DNA of 64,000 bases, from contig JANNBJ010000026.1 of NCBI GenBank assembly GCA_031385325.1, forward strand, positions 1-64,000. Direction: 5' to 3'. How positions within the stretch are numbered: the stretch's first letter is position 1; the number at the start of each line of letters is the position of its first letter. The stretch comes from SYFY01 sp031385325 (GTDB lineage: Bacteria; Pseudomonadota; Gammaproteobacteria; Pseudomonadales; Azotimanducaceae). Both the position numbers and the translations under genes were made by a program. The notes under the pieces were generated by a model. It made no database searches. It had not been told where the DNA came from and saw nothing but the letters and a program-made list of their open reading frames with translations. Positions 19,053 through 27,449 of the stretch are shown one piece after another.

Positions 19053-20003
19053 ATGGGCATCGGCGCCGGTATCGGCATCGCCAACTTCACGTTCGATGAT
19101 GCGCGCGGTTTTTGGCAGTGGGTTGATCTATGCGACAGCGGTGGTGTGGACTCAATCTGGCAGAGCGACCGAATCATTGGTACCGACTCGAATCTTGAAT
19201 GCATGAGTGTCATGGCAGCCTTGGCCGGACGGACCAGAAAACTGAAATTCGGCATGAACGTCGCAAGCCTCGGTCTGCGCGACCCGGTGATCATGGCCAA
19301 AGCCTGCGCGACGATCGACGTCCTCTCTGAAGGTCGCCTGCTACCGGCCTTTGGGGTCGGCAGCGCCGTGTCACGGGATTACCTCGCCACCGGCACGCCC
19401 ACCAAGGGACGCGGAGAGCGGGCCGCTGAAGGTCTGGAAATACTGAGCCGACTGTGGACCGAGGACACGGTGACCTTTACCGGCAAACACTACCAGCTGC
19501 AGGAAGCATCCATTGCACCCAAACCGGTGCAACGCCCCATGCCATTATGGGTGGGAGGCTCGGCGCAACAAGCCATCGAACGTACCGCGCGATGGGGTAC
19601 GGGCTGGCAGGCTGGCATCGAAAACGCCGACGACATACGTCCGGTTATCGCCGGCATCAAGACGCGCGCTGCGCAGCTGGGCCGAACCATGGATCCGGAC
19701 CACTTTGGCGCCGGCTTCGGCTTTCGATTCGGCAGCCCCGATGAACCCATGGTGGCGCGTTACAACGCACTCCTCACCAAGCGACTGGGCAAGGAAGCGA
19801 AGGGGTTCACGGCAGTGGGCGACACAGCCGATATGATGGCGCTCGCGCGCCAGTTCCTTGACGCCGGGGTTCGCAAGTTCATCCTGCGACCCATCGCCAA
19901 CGGCACAGCCGACATGCTGAATCAGACTAAACTCATGATTGAAAAACTGCTGCCAGAGATTGCGGCACTCAACCAGAAGTCACGACACAAGGACGTAACC
20001 TGA
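19053..20003 (+). CDS. LLM-class oxidoreductase, probably F420-dependent
   Basis: A 316-aa luciferase-like monooxygenase-family TIM barrel. The Met at 19053 is chosen because it follows AGGAGA and begins the family homology (MGIGAGIGIANFTFDDARGFWQWVDLCD); the open frame extends upstream to 18918. LSEGRLLPAFGVGS and the KPVQRPMPLWVGG segment are typical. Members use reduced F420 or FMN. Because this genome segment also encodes F420 synthesis (42-47.6 kb), F420 is the likelier cofactor. It overlaps the pyrophosphatase gene by one base. The substrate is unknown. Confidence 0.87.
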   Translation: MGIGAGIGIANFTFDDARGFWQWVDLCDSGGVDSIWQSDRIIGTDSNLECMSVMAALAGRTRKLKFGMNVASLGLRDPVIMAKACATIDVLSEGRLLPAFGVGSAVSRDYLATGTPTKGRGERAAEGLEILSRLWTEDTVTFTGKHYQLQEASIAPKPVQRPMPLWVGGSAQQAIERTARWGTGWQAGIENADDIRPVIAGIKTRAAQLGRTMDPDHFGAGFGFRFGSPDEPMVARYNALLTKRLGKEAKGFTAVGDTADMMALARQFLDAGVRKFILRPIANGTADMLNQTKLMIEKLLPEIAALNQKSRHKDVT

Positions 20004-20530
20004 TGAACATCTCCGCCATACCGACCGGATGCAATCCGCCTGACGACGTCAACGTGATCATCGAGGTACCGATTGGCGGCGAGCCCATCAAGTACGAAAT
20101 GCACAAGGCCTCCGGCGCGTTGATGGTCGATCGGTTTCTGTACACGTCCATGCGCTATCCGGGCAACTACGGGTTCATCCCCAACACCTTGTCCGATGAC
20201 GGCGATCCAGTCGACGTGCTGGTGGTCAACACACGCGCCATCACCCCCGGTGCTTTCCTGAGCTGTCGTCCAATCGGCGTGCTGCTGATGAAGGACGAAG
20301 CAGGTGGTGATGAAAAAATCATCGCCGTACCCACGTCCCGACTGACCCGACGTTACGAGAATGTTCTCAACTACACCGACCTGCCCGACATCACGGTGCA
20401 GCAGGTGGAGCACTTCTTCGGCCACTACAAGGATCTGGAGCCGGGCAAGTGGGTGAAGATTGATCGGTGGGCGGATGCGGACGTAGCCAGGCAGAAGATC
20501 ATGGAAGGTATCGAGCGAGCCAAGGGTTGA
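20003..20530 (+). CDS. ppa: Inorganic pyrophosphatase (family I)
   Basis: A 175-aa soluble family I pyrophosphatase that hydrolyses PPi to two phosphates and so drives biosynthetic reactions. The active-site signature DDGDPVDVLVV is present, preceded by YPGNYGFIPNTL and EVPIGGEPIKYEMHK. The length is typical of bacterial hexameric enzymes. The start overlaps the stop of the LLM gene (TGATG), so it is translated from the same message. Confidence 0.95.
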   Translation: MNISAIPTGCNPPDDVNVIIEVPIGGEPIKYEMHKASGALMVDRFLYTSMRYPGNYGFIPNTLSDDGDPVDVLVVNTRAITPGAFLSCRPIGVLLMKDEAGGDEKIIAVPTSRLTRRYENVLNYTDLPDITVQQVEHFFGHYKDLEPGKWVKIDRWADADVARQKIMEGIERAKG

Positions 20531-20587
20531 TTCAACCCGCTCACATACGCGCATAATAACCCGGTCTGATTCATCTGGAGGTTTGCG

Positions 20588-21040
20588 ATGAGGATTACAT
20601 CGTTCGTCCTGGTCACCTTGATGGTGCTCACCGTTGCAGGCTGCGCGGCCAAAGCAGAGAAGAAGACACCACCCCTGACGGTTGATGCAATTCTCGCCAG
20701 CACCCTGACCGAATCCGACTACGGCAAGGAAGAACGCTGCCTGCAGTTGAGCTCTTATCAAAAAATCCGCGTTCTCGACAAAGAGCATCTCCTGTTCGAA
20801 GGACGTGGCGACAAGGTATGGCTGAACAAGCTTCGCATCGCGTGCCCAGGGCTGCGCCCGAACGCTGTGCTCCAACTCGACGTCCGGAGCTCAAGTGTCT
20901 GCAATCTCGACACGGTGACATCCATCGAAGTCAGACGCCTCTATGTCGACAAGTTGAGTGCAACCTGCAGCCTCGGTTCGTTCGTCCAGATTCCGAGAGA
21001 GCAAGCCGAATTTCTCAAGAAGGAAATTCGCGGGAGGTAG
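20588..21040 (+). CDS. Predicted lipoprotein, DUF6491-like
   Basis: A 150-aa protein beginning MRITSFVLVTLMVLTVAGC: a short signal peptide with a lipobox (VAGC, Cys19 becomes lipidated). The mature part contains YQKIRVLDKEHLLFEGRGDKVWLNKLRIACPGLR, which matches the style of DUF6491 proteins found in many Gram-negative bacteria; function unknown. It has its own RBS (TGGAGG). Two hairpin elements follow before the convergent toxin-antitoxin pair. Confidence 0.8.
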   Translation: MRITSFVLVTLMVLTVAGCAAKAEKKTPPLTVDAILASTLTESDYGKEERCLQLSSYQKIRVLDKEHLLFEGRGDKVWLNKLRIACPGLRPNAVLQLDVRSSSVCNLDTVTSIEVRRLYVDKLSATCSLGSFVQIPREQAEFLKKEIRGR

Positions 21041-21042
21041 CA

Positions 21043-21076
21043 GACACCTCGACTTCAGGACGCAGGTGTCGGTTTT
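21043..21076 (+). terminator. Candidate hairpin after the lipoprotein gene
   Basis: GACACCT (21043-21049) and AGGTGTC (21064-21070) can pair, followed by GGTTTT. The stem is only 7 bp and the loop 14 nt, so this is a weak candidate terminator placed just after the stop codon at 21040. Confidence 0.4.
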
Positions 21077-21084
21077 GGCCTACA

Positions 21085-21101
21085 TTTCGCGAGGTGTGGC
21101 C
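21085..21101 (+). repeat. Isolated copy of the RAYT-associated repeat
   Basis: TTTCGCGAGGTGTGGCC matches the repeat TTTCGCGAGGTGTGTCC found at 62.7 kb next to the RAYT transposase with one mismatch. It is an isolated copy about 40 kb away from the transposase gene. Confidence 0.6.
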
Positions 21102-21135
21102 TTGCGGATTTTAACGGTCTGAACACTCCGTGGTT

Positions 21136-21166
21136 CTAGCCCGCACGTTCATGAATAGTGCGGGCT
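21136..21166. repeat. Short family A palindrome (internal deletion derivative)
   Basis: CTAGCCCGCAC-GTTCATGAATA-GTGCGGGCT forms a hairpin with a 9-bp GC-rich stem. It equals the two ends of the 184-bp family A element with the middle removed. It lies between the convergent lipoprotein and antitoxin genes and could stop transcription from both sides. Confidence 0.75.
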
Positions 21167-21180
21167 GGTGAAGCAACTGG

Positions 21181-21441
21181 TTACGCGGCAGACTCATCCT
21201 TGATGTCCCACCCAGGGAAGACCAGAACCGCAGGATGGCACCTTAGCGCCCTTGCCAACACCTTGGCTCGTTCTACTCCCAGGTTGACCCGATCTCTCTC
21301 GATGGCCGAAATGGTGGATTGAGGAATGCCCGTTGATGTCGCGAGTTCGTTCTGACTCATTTCCTGGAGCTCGCGAAGAATCCGAACTGACTCCCCGACA
21401 GAGACAGCGACTCGCTGCTTTGCGCGCTGATAGCCTTTCAT
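21181..21441 (-). CDS. XRE-family antitoxin, HigA-like
   Basis: An 86-aa DNA-binding protein with a helix-turn-helix of the Cro/CI type (MSQNELATSTGIPQSTISAIERDRVNLGVERAKVLARAL, residues about 28-66). It follows the toxin gene with no gap: the toxin stop ends at 21442 and this ATG begins at 21441. Toxin-first order is usual for HigBA. It should neutralise the partner and repress the operon promoter. Confidence 0.87.
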   Translation of the reverse strand: MKGYQRAKQRVAVSVGESVRILRELQEMSQNELATSTGIPQSTISAIERDRVNLGVERAKVLARALRCHPAVLVFPGWDIKDESAA

Positions 21442-21723
21442 TCACGTCCTCCGAGAGTCATGCGGAGTCACACTCACGACTTGCACGATCACAGCTTGCT
21501 TCTCGACACGGTAGATAATCCTGTACTGAACATTGAGCCGTGAGGAGCGATGACCGCTCCATTCTCCACGTAGTGCCTCATCCCGAAATCCGCGAATCTC
21601 TCTTAGCGCCTGTGGGCCTGATATTCGAACGATTTCCTTCCACTTTTCATACCGCTTCAGGATTTCTTCGGGAACGCTATCGAGCTGCCGGGATGCCTTT
21701 GAGTGTTCGAATATTTCCCACAT
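21442..21723 (-). CDS. RelE/HigB-type mRNA interferase toxin
   Basis: A 93-aa toxin of the RelE/ParE superfamily: MWEIFEHSKASRQLDSVPEEILKRYEKWKEI, then LREIRGFRDEALRGEWSGHRSSRLNVQYRIIYRVEK, with the basic residues and final beta strands typical of the ribosome-dependent RNase fold. It is the first gene of the toxin-antitoxin operon. Upstream is a less GC-rich stretch, which suggests recent acquisition. RNase activity is inferred from the family. Confidence 0.85.
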   Translation of the reverse strand: MWEIFEHSKASRQLDSVPEEILKRYEKWKEIVRISGPQALREIRGFRDEALRGEWSGHRSSRLNVQYRIIYRVEKQAVIVQVVSVTPHDSRRT

Positions 21724-21815
21724 GAAACGTGACTATATACCTTATATGGTATGTCAAGACGAGGAATTTGGTCCATGACGTTGCACTTCAAAGTTGAACC
21801 CAGGCTGTTCAAACT

Positions 21816-22241
21816 TCATCTCGCAACAACTCGTGAGATCAGTTCATCGTACTCCGTCTGTGAAATGACCTCGTCCGCAAGCAGTTGCTGCAGGCAATTT
21901 TTTGCTCGCTGGGAACTCCCAGGATTAGAGCCCATCTTTCCTAACTCAATCCGTAAATTCGTATTCAACGTTTCCTTCCAGAGAGGCGCCTTGCGATGGA
22001 TCGAGCGAGCCTTTTGGTTGAGGTTGGTGCTATTGCCTATGATCGTCAAAACACCACTATCCGTTGGGACGATTGCGGTACTTAGGTAGTGCGACCGAAT
22101 CTTGTACCCCGCAAAGATCGCGTCTTCGTTTTCGAATTCATAGAACCATTGCCCCTTGAAAGTGTGCGTTGTGAAGTTCGGGCTTGACGTTGAGACGCCA
22201 AGGGCGCGTTTTGCGGCTTCTGTGACTTGGTTACGGCTCAA
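21816..22241 (-). CDS. Hypothetical protein, possibly the 3' part of a longer broken gene
   Basis: From a TTG at 22241 this gives 141 aa with visibly lower GC than its neighbours. The frame stays open upstream and reads PRIYFETLIRVPGE before the TTG, with no ATG or RBS seen, so the true start may have been lost. The C-terminus (QRAKNCLQQLLADEVISQTEYDELISRVV) resembles a short SHOCT-like oligomerisation segment. The family is not recognised. Base composition and the position next to a toxin-antitoxin pair point to acquired DNA. Confidence 0.45.
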   Translation of the reverse strand: MSRNQVTEAAKRALGVSTSSPNFTTHTFKGQWFYEFENEDAIFAGYKIRSHYLSTAIVPTDSGVLTIIGNSTNLNQKARSIHRKAPLWKETLNTNLRIELGKMGSNPGSSQRAKNCLQQLLADEVISQTEYDELISRVVAR

Positions 22242-22379
22242 TTCACCGGGAACTCGTATGAGAGTTTCGAAATAGATTCGTGGGTCTCCGCAAAGCGGAC
22301 CTTTCGGACGTGACAGCAGGGGCGGAAAGATACGGATGGTTGACGGTGTGCGACCTAACCTTCTTTGTTATGCGGCATC

Positions 22380-22533
22380 TAGCAAATCCAGTTCATCGAG
22401 GATGTCATCGACCCCGACCTCATTCGCAAGATCCTCGATCACGTCCAGCAGCGTGCCCCGCTCTGCAGGCCATGTCCGGCCTTGCGCTGGCCCCACAGTT
22501 TGGTGCGATGTCAGACAGTGTGCTGACCCCTGC
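22380..22533 (+). pseudogene. Possible transposase C-terminal relic
   Basis: The plus frame after a TAG at 22380 reads FIEDVIDPDLIRKILDHVQQRAP, loosely like the C-terminal segment of IS91-type transposases (I-x-DP-x-x-I-x-x-IL-x-HL). It has no start and ends soon after. The 490 bases between 22242 and 22731 hold no other recognisable gene, so this may be the scar of an insertion sequence. The identification is weak. Confidence 0.25.
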
Positions 22534-22731
22534 GAGTCCACGCTTCAAAGAGCCCGCAGCGCTGTCGTTCCGTGAAGTCACTCTGCGACGAGCATCCATT
22601 GGTGTTGGCGGCAGTTCGCAAAACCGGGATCACCCCCATTGATACGCATACGAACCGATGAATAACGCAGTTGCGGTTGCCCTCCTGTTCTGCTGCGTTG
22701 GCCAGCTGTTGCCCTCGGCAGGGCGCGCGGC

Positions 22732-25452
22732 GTGACTCTTGGCGATCTGCCTGCAGCGGCGCACACGGTAACCACCGAACATGTTGCAACAACGCTGGAT
22801 GTTCACCCTGAAGTCGGTCTGAGTGAGCAACAGAGCGCTGAGCGGCTCGCAAAGTGGGGTCCGAATTCACTGCCAGTCACACCTCCGCGCTCACCATGGC
22901 GAGTGCTGTTGGCGCAGTTCAAGGGGATCATGGTCTTGATGCTGATGGGCGCAGCTTTGTTGGCTGCCGTGGTCGGCAGCGTCAAGGATGCAGTTGTGAT
23001 TCTGGCAGTGGTCGCCATCAACGCGTTGGTTGGCTTCTACCAGGAGTATCGGGCCGAACGCAGCCTGGATGCGCTGAAGTCCATGTTGCCTGTCAACGCG
23101 ACGGTGCGGCGTGACGGCAGCAGCCAGAAAATCGACGCCGATGCGGTGGTTCCCGGGGACATCCTGCTGCTCGAAGCGGGTGATAGCGTGTCCGCCGATG
23201 GCCGGCTCATGGTTGCCGTGGGTCTGGAAGTCGATGAATCGGCGCTGACGGGTGAGTCTCTGCCTGCGACCAAACAATCCGTGCTCGCCGTGGCGGTGGA
23301 TGCGCCGCTGGGTGACCGCAACAACATGGCTTACATGAACACGCTGCTGACGCGGGGGCGCGCCGAGTTGCTGGTTACCGCAACCGGCTCGAAGACAGAG
23401 ATGGGGCGACTGTCGGTTGAACTGGCGAAGACTGTCGAGGTGCCAACGCCTCTGCAACAGCAACTCGACCAGTTGGCCACTCGCCTGAGTGTCATTGCCC
23501 TGGTGCTGGTGGCGTTGTTGTCGCTCATGCAGTTCCTGCGCGGCGAAGATTTTGTCCACATCATGCTGGACGCGATTGCCCTGGCCGTGGCTGCGATGCC
23601 TGAAGGGTTGCCGGTCGTGGTCACGGTCACGCTTGCTTTGGGTATGCACAAGATGGCCCGCCAGCACGCGATCGTCAAACGTCTGGCAAGCGTCGAAACA
23701 CTGGGTTGCACAACGGTTATCTGTTCCGACAAAACGGGCACGCTGACGCTCAACCAGATGACGGCCAGGACGTTCAGCTATGAGTCCCGGCAGTTCACGG
23801 TTTCAGGCGAGGGCTATGGAACGCAGGGTTCGATCACTGATGGGGGCACGGCAGTCGCTCCTGGCGAGCTGGTAGCGTTGCTGATGCCCTTGGTCGCGTG
23901 CAATGACAGTCGTATCGAAGACGGCAAGGTTATCGGCGACCCGATGGAGGCTGCCCTGTTGGTGCTGGCCACCAAGGGTGGTGTTTCGCGTGACGAGGTT
24001 GAGCGTACCTTGCCGCGTCTGGCGGAAGTGCCATTCGAATCCGCGAACAAATTCATGGCGACCTTCCACCGCGATGCGGATGAAGTGAAGGTATTCGTCA
24101 AAGGGGCGCCGGATGTCCTGCTGGCACGCTGCTCGAGCATACACGTCAAGGGGTCGGTACAGGCGCTCGACGCAGCGGGTCGCCTGCGGATTGATGCGGA
24201 TTACCAGGCAATCGGCACGCTGGGCTTGCGTGGGCTGTTGATTGCCACCCGCACATTGCCTGGAGACAGTTTCGTCGCGGCCGGCGATCTGTCAGCCTGG
24301 GTCGACGAGTTGTGTTTCATGGGTCTGATCGGGCTGATGGACCCACCCCGCCCCGAAGCCCGGCAAGCCATTGCAGACTGCCAGCACGCAGGCATCGCCG
24401 TGAAAATGATTACTGGCGATCATCAGACCACTGCCTCCGCAATTGCGGGCGAGCTGGGTCTCGTGGGGCGTACTTTGTCGGGTGCCGAACTTGACCGCAT
24501 GAACGCACAACAGCTGGCAGACGCAGTTGACGACGTCGCTGTATTCGCGCGTGTGTCACCGGGCAACAAGGTGGCTATCGTCCGGGCATTGCAGGCCAAA
24601 GGCCATGTCGTGGCAATGACAGGTGACGGCGTCAATGATGCGCCCGCGTTGAAACAGGCTGACATCGGCGTGGCCATGGGCATAGCCGGTACTGCAGTCG
24701 CTAAAGAGGCCGCCACCATGGTCCTCACTGACGACAACTTTGCAACCATGGTTATCGCCGTGCGCCATGGTCGCACCCTCTACGACAACATTGTGAAGTT
24801 CGTCAGCTTCCAGCTGGCGACGACGATCGGCGCGATCCTGACGGTATTCATGGCGACACTGCTGGGATTGCCGGAACCCTTCACAGCGCTACAGATCCTG
24901 TGGGTGGCGATCATCATGGACGGTCCGCCCGCAGTCTCGCTCGCACTCGATGCTGCTCGACCTGGGCTGATGAACATGCCACCTCGACCGCGTGCCGAAC
25001 CGGTGCTGCCGCTGCGGCGACTGGCACGGGTCTTTACCTACGGCATCACGATGATGATTGGCACCCTGGCCGTGCTGCATCATGGTTTGCAGACAGGGCC
25101 TCCGGACCGCGCGTTAACCTTGGCATTCACCACTTTCGTTTTGTTCCAGCTGTTCAATGTATTCAATGCACGCAATGAAACTGGGTCAGCATTCAACGCG
25201 CAGCTCTTTGGCAACAGGATGTTGTGGATCTCGCTGGGGGGCGTACTTCTGCTGCAGATGCTGGCCACACACTGGGAGCCCGCATCGCACCTCTTTGGTA
25301 CCACTGGCATGGAATGGGCGGACTGGCGTATTGCAGCGGGTGTGGCGTCGTCGATCCTGTTGCTGGAAGAAGCCCGCAAGCTGAGCCAGCGCGGCTGGCG
25401 GCGATTACGAACAGAACGCGCGCCGCTGGTGCTGACCACACCATCGACCTGA
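22732..25452 (+). CDS. P2-type cation-transporting ATPase
   Basis: A 906-aa membrane ATPase starting at GTG. Signatures are the N-terminal cation-ATPase domain, TGES (173-176, actuator), PEGLP in the ion-binding helix M4, DKTGTLT with the phosphorylated Asp333, and MTGDGVNDAPALKQADIG in the hinge. The C-terminal membrane helices include LQILWVAIIMDGPPAVSLALD. PEGLP and the domain order fit the P2A/P2B calcium-pump-like group that exports Ca2+ or Mn2+. Substrate choice cannot be fixed by eye. It stands alone, with weak start signals. Confidence 0.9.
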   Translation: MTLGDLPAAAHTVTTEHVATTLDVHPEVGLSEQQSAERLAKWGPNSLPVTPPRSPWRVLLAQFKGIMVLMLMGAALLAAVVGSVKDAVVILAVVAINALVGFYQEYRAERSLDALKSMLPVNATVRRDGSSQKIDADAVVPGDILLLEAGDSVSADGRLMVAVGLEVDESALTGESLPATKQSVLAVAVDAPLGDRNNMAYMNTLLTRGRAELLVTATGSKTEMGRLSVELAKTVEVPTPLQQQLDQLATRLSVIALVLVALLSLMQFLRGEDFVHIMLDAIALAVAAMPEGLPVVVTVTLALGMHKMARQHAIVKRLASVETLGCTTVICSDKTGTLTLNQMTARTFSYESRQFTVSGEGYGTQGSITDGGTAVAPGELVALLMPLVACNDSRIEDGKVIGDPMEAALLVLATKGGVSRDEVERTLPRLAEVPFESANKFMATFHRDADEVKVFVKGAPDVLLARCSSIHVKGSVQALDAAGRLRIDADYQAIGTLGLRGLLIATRTLPGDSFVAAGDLSAWVDELCFMGLIGLMDPPRPEARQAIADCQHAGIAVKMITGDHQTTASAIAGELGLVGRTLSGAELDRMNAQQLADAVDDVAVFARVSPGNKVAIVRALQAKGHVVAMTGDGVNDAPALKQADIGVAMGIAGTAVAKEAATMVLTDDNFATMVIAVRHGRTLYDNIVKFVSFQLATTIGAILTVFMATLLGLPEPFTALQILWVAIIMDGPPAVSLALDAARPGLMNMPPRPRAEPVLPLRRLARVFTYGITMMIGTLAVLHHGLQTGPPDRALTLAFTTFVLFQLFNVFNARNETGSAFNAQLFGNRMLWISLGGVLLLQMLATHWEPASHLFGTTGMEWADWRIAAGVASSILLLEEARKLSQRGWRRLRTERAPLVLTTPST

Positions 25453-25531
25453 AGGTCGAAAGACACACCGGATGCATAGGATTGTGGACGCTGCGTATCT
25501 TCGGCAAAACCGGTACGAGGGATTCCCTTGA

Positions 25532-25681
25532 CGGGATCTATACCCAGGAGCCAGACGGACCACCAAGGAACCGACCTACGATACTGAACTCGAGATCCCT
25601 GCGTATCTCTTCAAGAAGCTCAGCGAGGCTTCGGTTGCGAATGGGCGGACGGTGGAGGTGGAATCCTTGCCCAGGGGTTGA
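25532..25681 (+). pseudogene. Relic of a small antitoxin-like gene
   Basis: A frame without a start codon reads TELEIPAYLFKKLSEASVANGRTVEVESLPRG and then stops. The segment L-E-I-P-x-x-L-F-K-K-L and NGRTVE resembles the N-terminal beta strand and first helix of ribbon-helix-helix antitoxins of the FitA/VapB type. It lies directly upstream of an intact VapBC-type pair, so it may be a decayed antitoxin copy. Length and similarity are slight. Confidence 0.3.
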
Positions 25682-25724
25682 AGATGCAATAGCATCACTG
25701 CATCAGATGCAACCCGTGGAAAAG

Positions 25725-25973
25725 ATGCGAACTACCCTCGACATCGACGAGGACATCCTTGACGCAGCGAAAACCATCGCCCGCAAGGAGAGAAAAACTG
25801 CCGGGGCAGTCATCTCTGCCCTGGTGCGACGAGCCTTGACACAACCCATGCCAGAAACTGGACAGTCGGTACGCGAGACGGAATCCTTTTATGGCTTCCA
25901 TCCCATGCCGGCTGGATCGCGGGTGGTGACTGAGGAAACCATCGAGCGGTTGCGTGAACAGGAAGGGATCTGA
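25725..25973 (+). CDS. VapB-type ribbon-helix-helix antitoxin
   Basis: An 82-aa protein starting MRTTLDIDEDILDAAKTIARKERKTAGAVISALVRRAL, the typical beta strand plus two helices of a short ribbon-helix-helix antitoxin. The C-terminal tail (SFYGFHPMPAGSRVVTEETIERLREQ) would wrap around the toxin. The open frame runs far upstream through the preceding ATPase gene; the Met at 25725 is chosen from the homology start and the GGAAAAG in front. Its stop overlaps the toxin start by one base (TGATG). Confidence 0.87.
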   Translation: MRTTLDIDEDILDAAKTIARKERKTAGAVISALVRRALTQPMPETGQSVRETESFYGFHPMPAGSRVVTEETIERLREQEGI

Positions 25974-26401
25974 TGCGCGCTCTGTTCGACGTGAATGTGC
26001 TCATGGCACTGCTCGATACCGCACACGTTCACCACGTTCGCGCCAGAACCTGGATACAGGAACATATTGAAGAAGGCTGGGCATCCTGCCCTCTGACGCA
26101 AAACGGCTGTATTCGAATCCTGTCGCAATCGAGCTATCCCGGATCAGAGCCCCCGGCTTCTGTCGCGTCGCGGTTACGGACTGCGACCGAAACGCCGTGG
26201 CATGAGTTCTGGCCCGATGACATCAGTCTGCTCAATCCGGAGAGCATCGAATGGCGGCACGTCCTGGGTTCCAGACAGCTGACGGATGTTTATCTTTTGA
26301 CACTCGCCGTACATCGTAACGGTCGCCTGGTCACGTTCGACCGCTCGGTTTCCACCGCTTCGGTGAAAAATGCAGCAGACGTTCATCTGTTAACGATCTG
26401 A
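25973..26401 (+). CDS. VapC-type PIN-domain toxin
   Basis: A 142-aa PIN-domain RNase. The N-terminal strand MRALFDVNVLMALLD carries the first acidic residue (D6), later acidic positions follow in SRQLTDVYLLTLAVHRNGRLVTFDRSV, and NGCIRILS is typical of the VapC subgroup that pairs with DUF2191-like antitoxins. It is translated together with the upstream antitoxin. VapC toxins usually cut tRNA or rRNA at one site; the target here is unknown. Downstream is the second family A element. Confidence 0.88.
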   Translation: MRALFDVNVLMALLDTAHVHHVRARTWIQEHIEEGWASCPLTQNGCIRILSQSSYPGSEPPASVASRLRTATETPWHEFWPDDISLLNPESIEWRHVLGSRQLTDVYLLTLAVHRNGRLVTFDRSVSTASVKNAADVHLLTI

Positions 26402-26502
26402 AGAGAGAAAACAAATCTCTGTGGCAGCGCCTCCAAGTCATCAGAGCGGGAGCTTGCCGGCAGCCGCCAGGCGATCAATGTTCTCTGCCTACTGTCCGAC
26501 TG

Positions 26503-26686
26503 CTAGCCCGCACTATTCATGAAGGGACGTAGCGAGGGCGTCGAGAGTAGTGAAAACGCGGGGTGGCGCGGACTGTAGCGCGCACAGGCGTGCTGTACAG
26601 CACGTCGAGCACGCGGAGGGAGCACGCCCTGTGGTTTCGCTGCTATCGGCGTCCGCAGTAGATCATTCATGAATAGTGCGGGCTAG
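26503..26686. repeat. Family A palindromic element, copy 2, 184 bp
   Basis: Second full-length family A element, from CTAG to CTAG, same length as copy 1 (162-345). The ends are imperfect (TAGCCCGCACTATTCATGAA against TTCATGAATAGTGCGGGCTA, which pair fully). It fills the space between the convergent PIN-toxin and SDR genes. Its right-hand CTAG contains the TAG stop of the SDR gene (26683-26685, read on the minus strand). Confidence 0.85.
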
Positions 26687-27432
26687 AGAATTGACCGCGC
26701 CTGCGCCACATACCCTCGATTCCATGTGGGCGAAATAGTCAGTTCGTTGATGCATACATGTTTCGGCAACATGGCCAGAAAGCGGATCGTTTCACCGCAG
26801 TCTTCCGGTTGCACCATGCGCGCACGATCTTCCGCAGAAGGCGGTACGGGGCGACTATCGAGGATGGGCGTCGCAACTTCACCGGGACAAAAGGCGACTG
26901 CCCGAACGCCATGAATCCCCGCTTCGATGTTGAGGCTTTCGTTCATCGCGTTCATCCCGAATTTCGCAGCCGAATACGCGGGTCCCGTGACCGCGCCGAC
27001 GTGTTTCCCCGCCCACGACGAAATATTGATGATGAGTCCGTCCTGCTGCGCAATCATGTGTGGCAACACCGCTTGTGCACAATAGAACGCGCCATCGAGA
27101 TCCACGCGAATGACCTGATCCCAGTCTTCCATCGTCAGATATTTCCAGTTGCGGTTCTTCACGTTCATACCGGCGCTGGAAACCAGCACATCAATGCGGC
27201 CATGTCTGTCGATGATCGTTTCAACCGTTTTGCGTACTGCGGTCTTGTCAGCAACATCCAGCGCCAGTACCTCGCCTCCGGTTTTCGTTGCCACGTCGGC
27301 AAGTTTGTCAGCACGGCGACCTGATAGAACGACGGTCATCCCCGCATCAGCCAGGGCGATGGCAGCGCCTTCGCCAATCCCGGAGCCCGCCCCCGTAATC
27401 CAGGCAACTTTTCCTTTCAGTGACTGCAACAT
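26683..27432 (-). CDS. SDR-family NAD(P)-dependent oxidoreductase
   Basis: A 249-aa classical short-chain dehydrogenase: GKVAWITGAGSGIGEGAA (cofactor loop TGxxxGxG), VSSAGMN (the NAG position is SAG), NISSWAG and the catalytic pair in YSAAKFGMNAM. The arginine in LSGRRADKL suggests NADPH use. The stop codon lies inside the CTAG end of the neighbouring family A element, so the present C-terminus (ARSIL) may have been set by that insertion. The substrate is unknown. Confidence 0.9.
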   Translation of the reverse strand: MLQSLKGKVAWITGAGSGIGEGAAIALADAGMTVVLSGRRADKLADVATKTGGEVLALDVADKTAVRKTVETIIDRHGRIDVLVSSAGMNVKNRNWKYLTMEDWDQVIRVDLDGAFYCAQAVLPHMIAQQDGLIINISSWAGKHVGAVTGPAYSAAKFGMNAMNESLNIEAGIHGVRAVAFCPGEVATPILDSRPVPPSAEDRARMVQPEDCGETIRFLAMLPKHVCINELTISPTWNRGYVAQARSIL

Positions 27433-27449
27433 TTTTTTCCCCTTTCGAT

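Noticed and set aside
19922..20875. Minus-strand frame of 317 codons opposite ppa and the lipoprotein gene
   Set aside because: It covers a certain pyrophosphatase and a lipoprotein with signal peptide on the other strand. No family motif or ribosome-binding site supports it.
22891..23667. Minus-strand frame of 258 codons inside the P-type ATPase
   Set aside because: Histidine- and glutamine-rich sequence without motifs, opposite TGES and membrane helices of a certain gene.
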